Source: Bacteroidota bacterium
GTDB lineage: Bacteria; Bacteroidota; Rhodothermia; Rhodothermales; UBA10348
Direction of reading: 5' to 3'
Assembly (NCBI GenBank): GCA_024640835.1
Contig: JAHEEH010000142.1
Coordinates: forward strand, 1-5,878
Length of the DNA: 5,878 bases
The notes under the pieces were generated by a model. The model saw only the letters and a program-made list of their open reading frames with translations. It made no database searches and had not been told where the DNA came from. This document shows, one piece after another, positions 5,808-5,878 of the stretch. Each line of letters starts with the position of its first letter. Positions within the stretch are counted from its first letter, which is position 1. Both the position numbers and the translations under genes were made by a program.

Positions 5808-5878
5808 CTATCCGAACAGCCACTGCACGACGTATACGGCGAGGAGCAGCGCCACCCCGTCGGCGATCAGTCCAGCCG
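5808..5878 (-). CDS. C-terminal end of a putative membrane protein (partial)
   Basis: Reading the - strand from the window edge, an open frame encodes AGLIADGVALLLAVYVVQWL followed by FG and a TAG stop (5810-5808). The stretch GVALLLAVYVVQWLF is strongly hydrophobic and looks like a transmembrane helix lying at the very C-terminus. It converges on the CBM48 gene, with the duplicated hairpins between the two stops. Only 22 residues are visible, so no family can be named. The case rests on the hydrophobic composition and a sensible gene end; the other two - strand frames here give an early stop or arginine-rich sequence. Confidence 0.45.
   Translation of the reverse strand, partial: AGLIADGVALLLAVYVVQWLFG

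Overview
The window is GC-rich, gene-dense bacterial chromosome with no mobile elements, RNA genes or CRISPR. Codons end mostly in G or C, and one start codon is probably TTG. A DnaQ-UvrC-type nuclease fusion, an orphan ATP-grasp enzyme, a bacterial ADP-glucose-type glycogen synthase and a small free-standing CBM48 protein together would fit a high-GC, poorly studied phylum such as Gemmatimonadota. This taxonomic guess is inference only; no marker gene is present.

Left part, + strand (1-3725): the C-terminal part of a PhoA-family alkaline phosphatase, then a 575-residue DEDDh exonuclease / GIY-YIG endonuclease fusion (start codon uncertain), then a 405-residue ATP-grasp ligase of unknown substrate. 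The three genes are co-directional with gaps of 39 and 24 bases, so they could share a transcript, but their functions (phosphate release, DNA repair, ligation) are not obviously related.

Right part (3734-5878): glgA (glycogen synthase) lies on the - strand and converges on the ATP-grasp gene with only 8 bases between the stop codons. Divergent from glgA is a small + strand gene for a single glycogen-binding CBM48 domain. The 232-base divergent spacer holds a LacI/CcpA-type palindromic operator, a fair sigma70-type promoter for the CBM48 gene, and a second short dyad close to the predicted transcription start. The pair looks like a co-regulated glycogen unit. The 3' end of the CBM48 gene is tandemly duplicated (45-base period), duplicating a perfect 9-bp-stem hairpin that contains the stop codon. 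The right edge carries the last codons of a - strand gene ending in a membrane helix.

Most of the window is ordinary housekeeping. The most interesting signals are the divergent glgA/CBM48 control region, the duplicated stop-codon hairpin, and the start-site conflict in front of the nuclease fusion. I saw no convincing undescribed multi-gene system.
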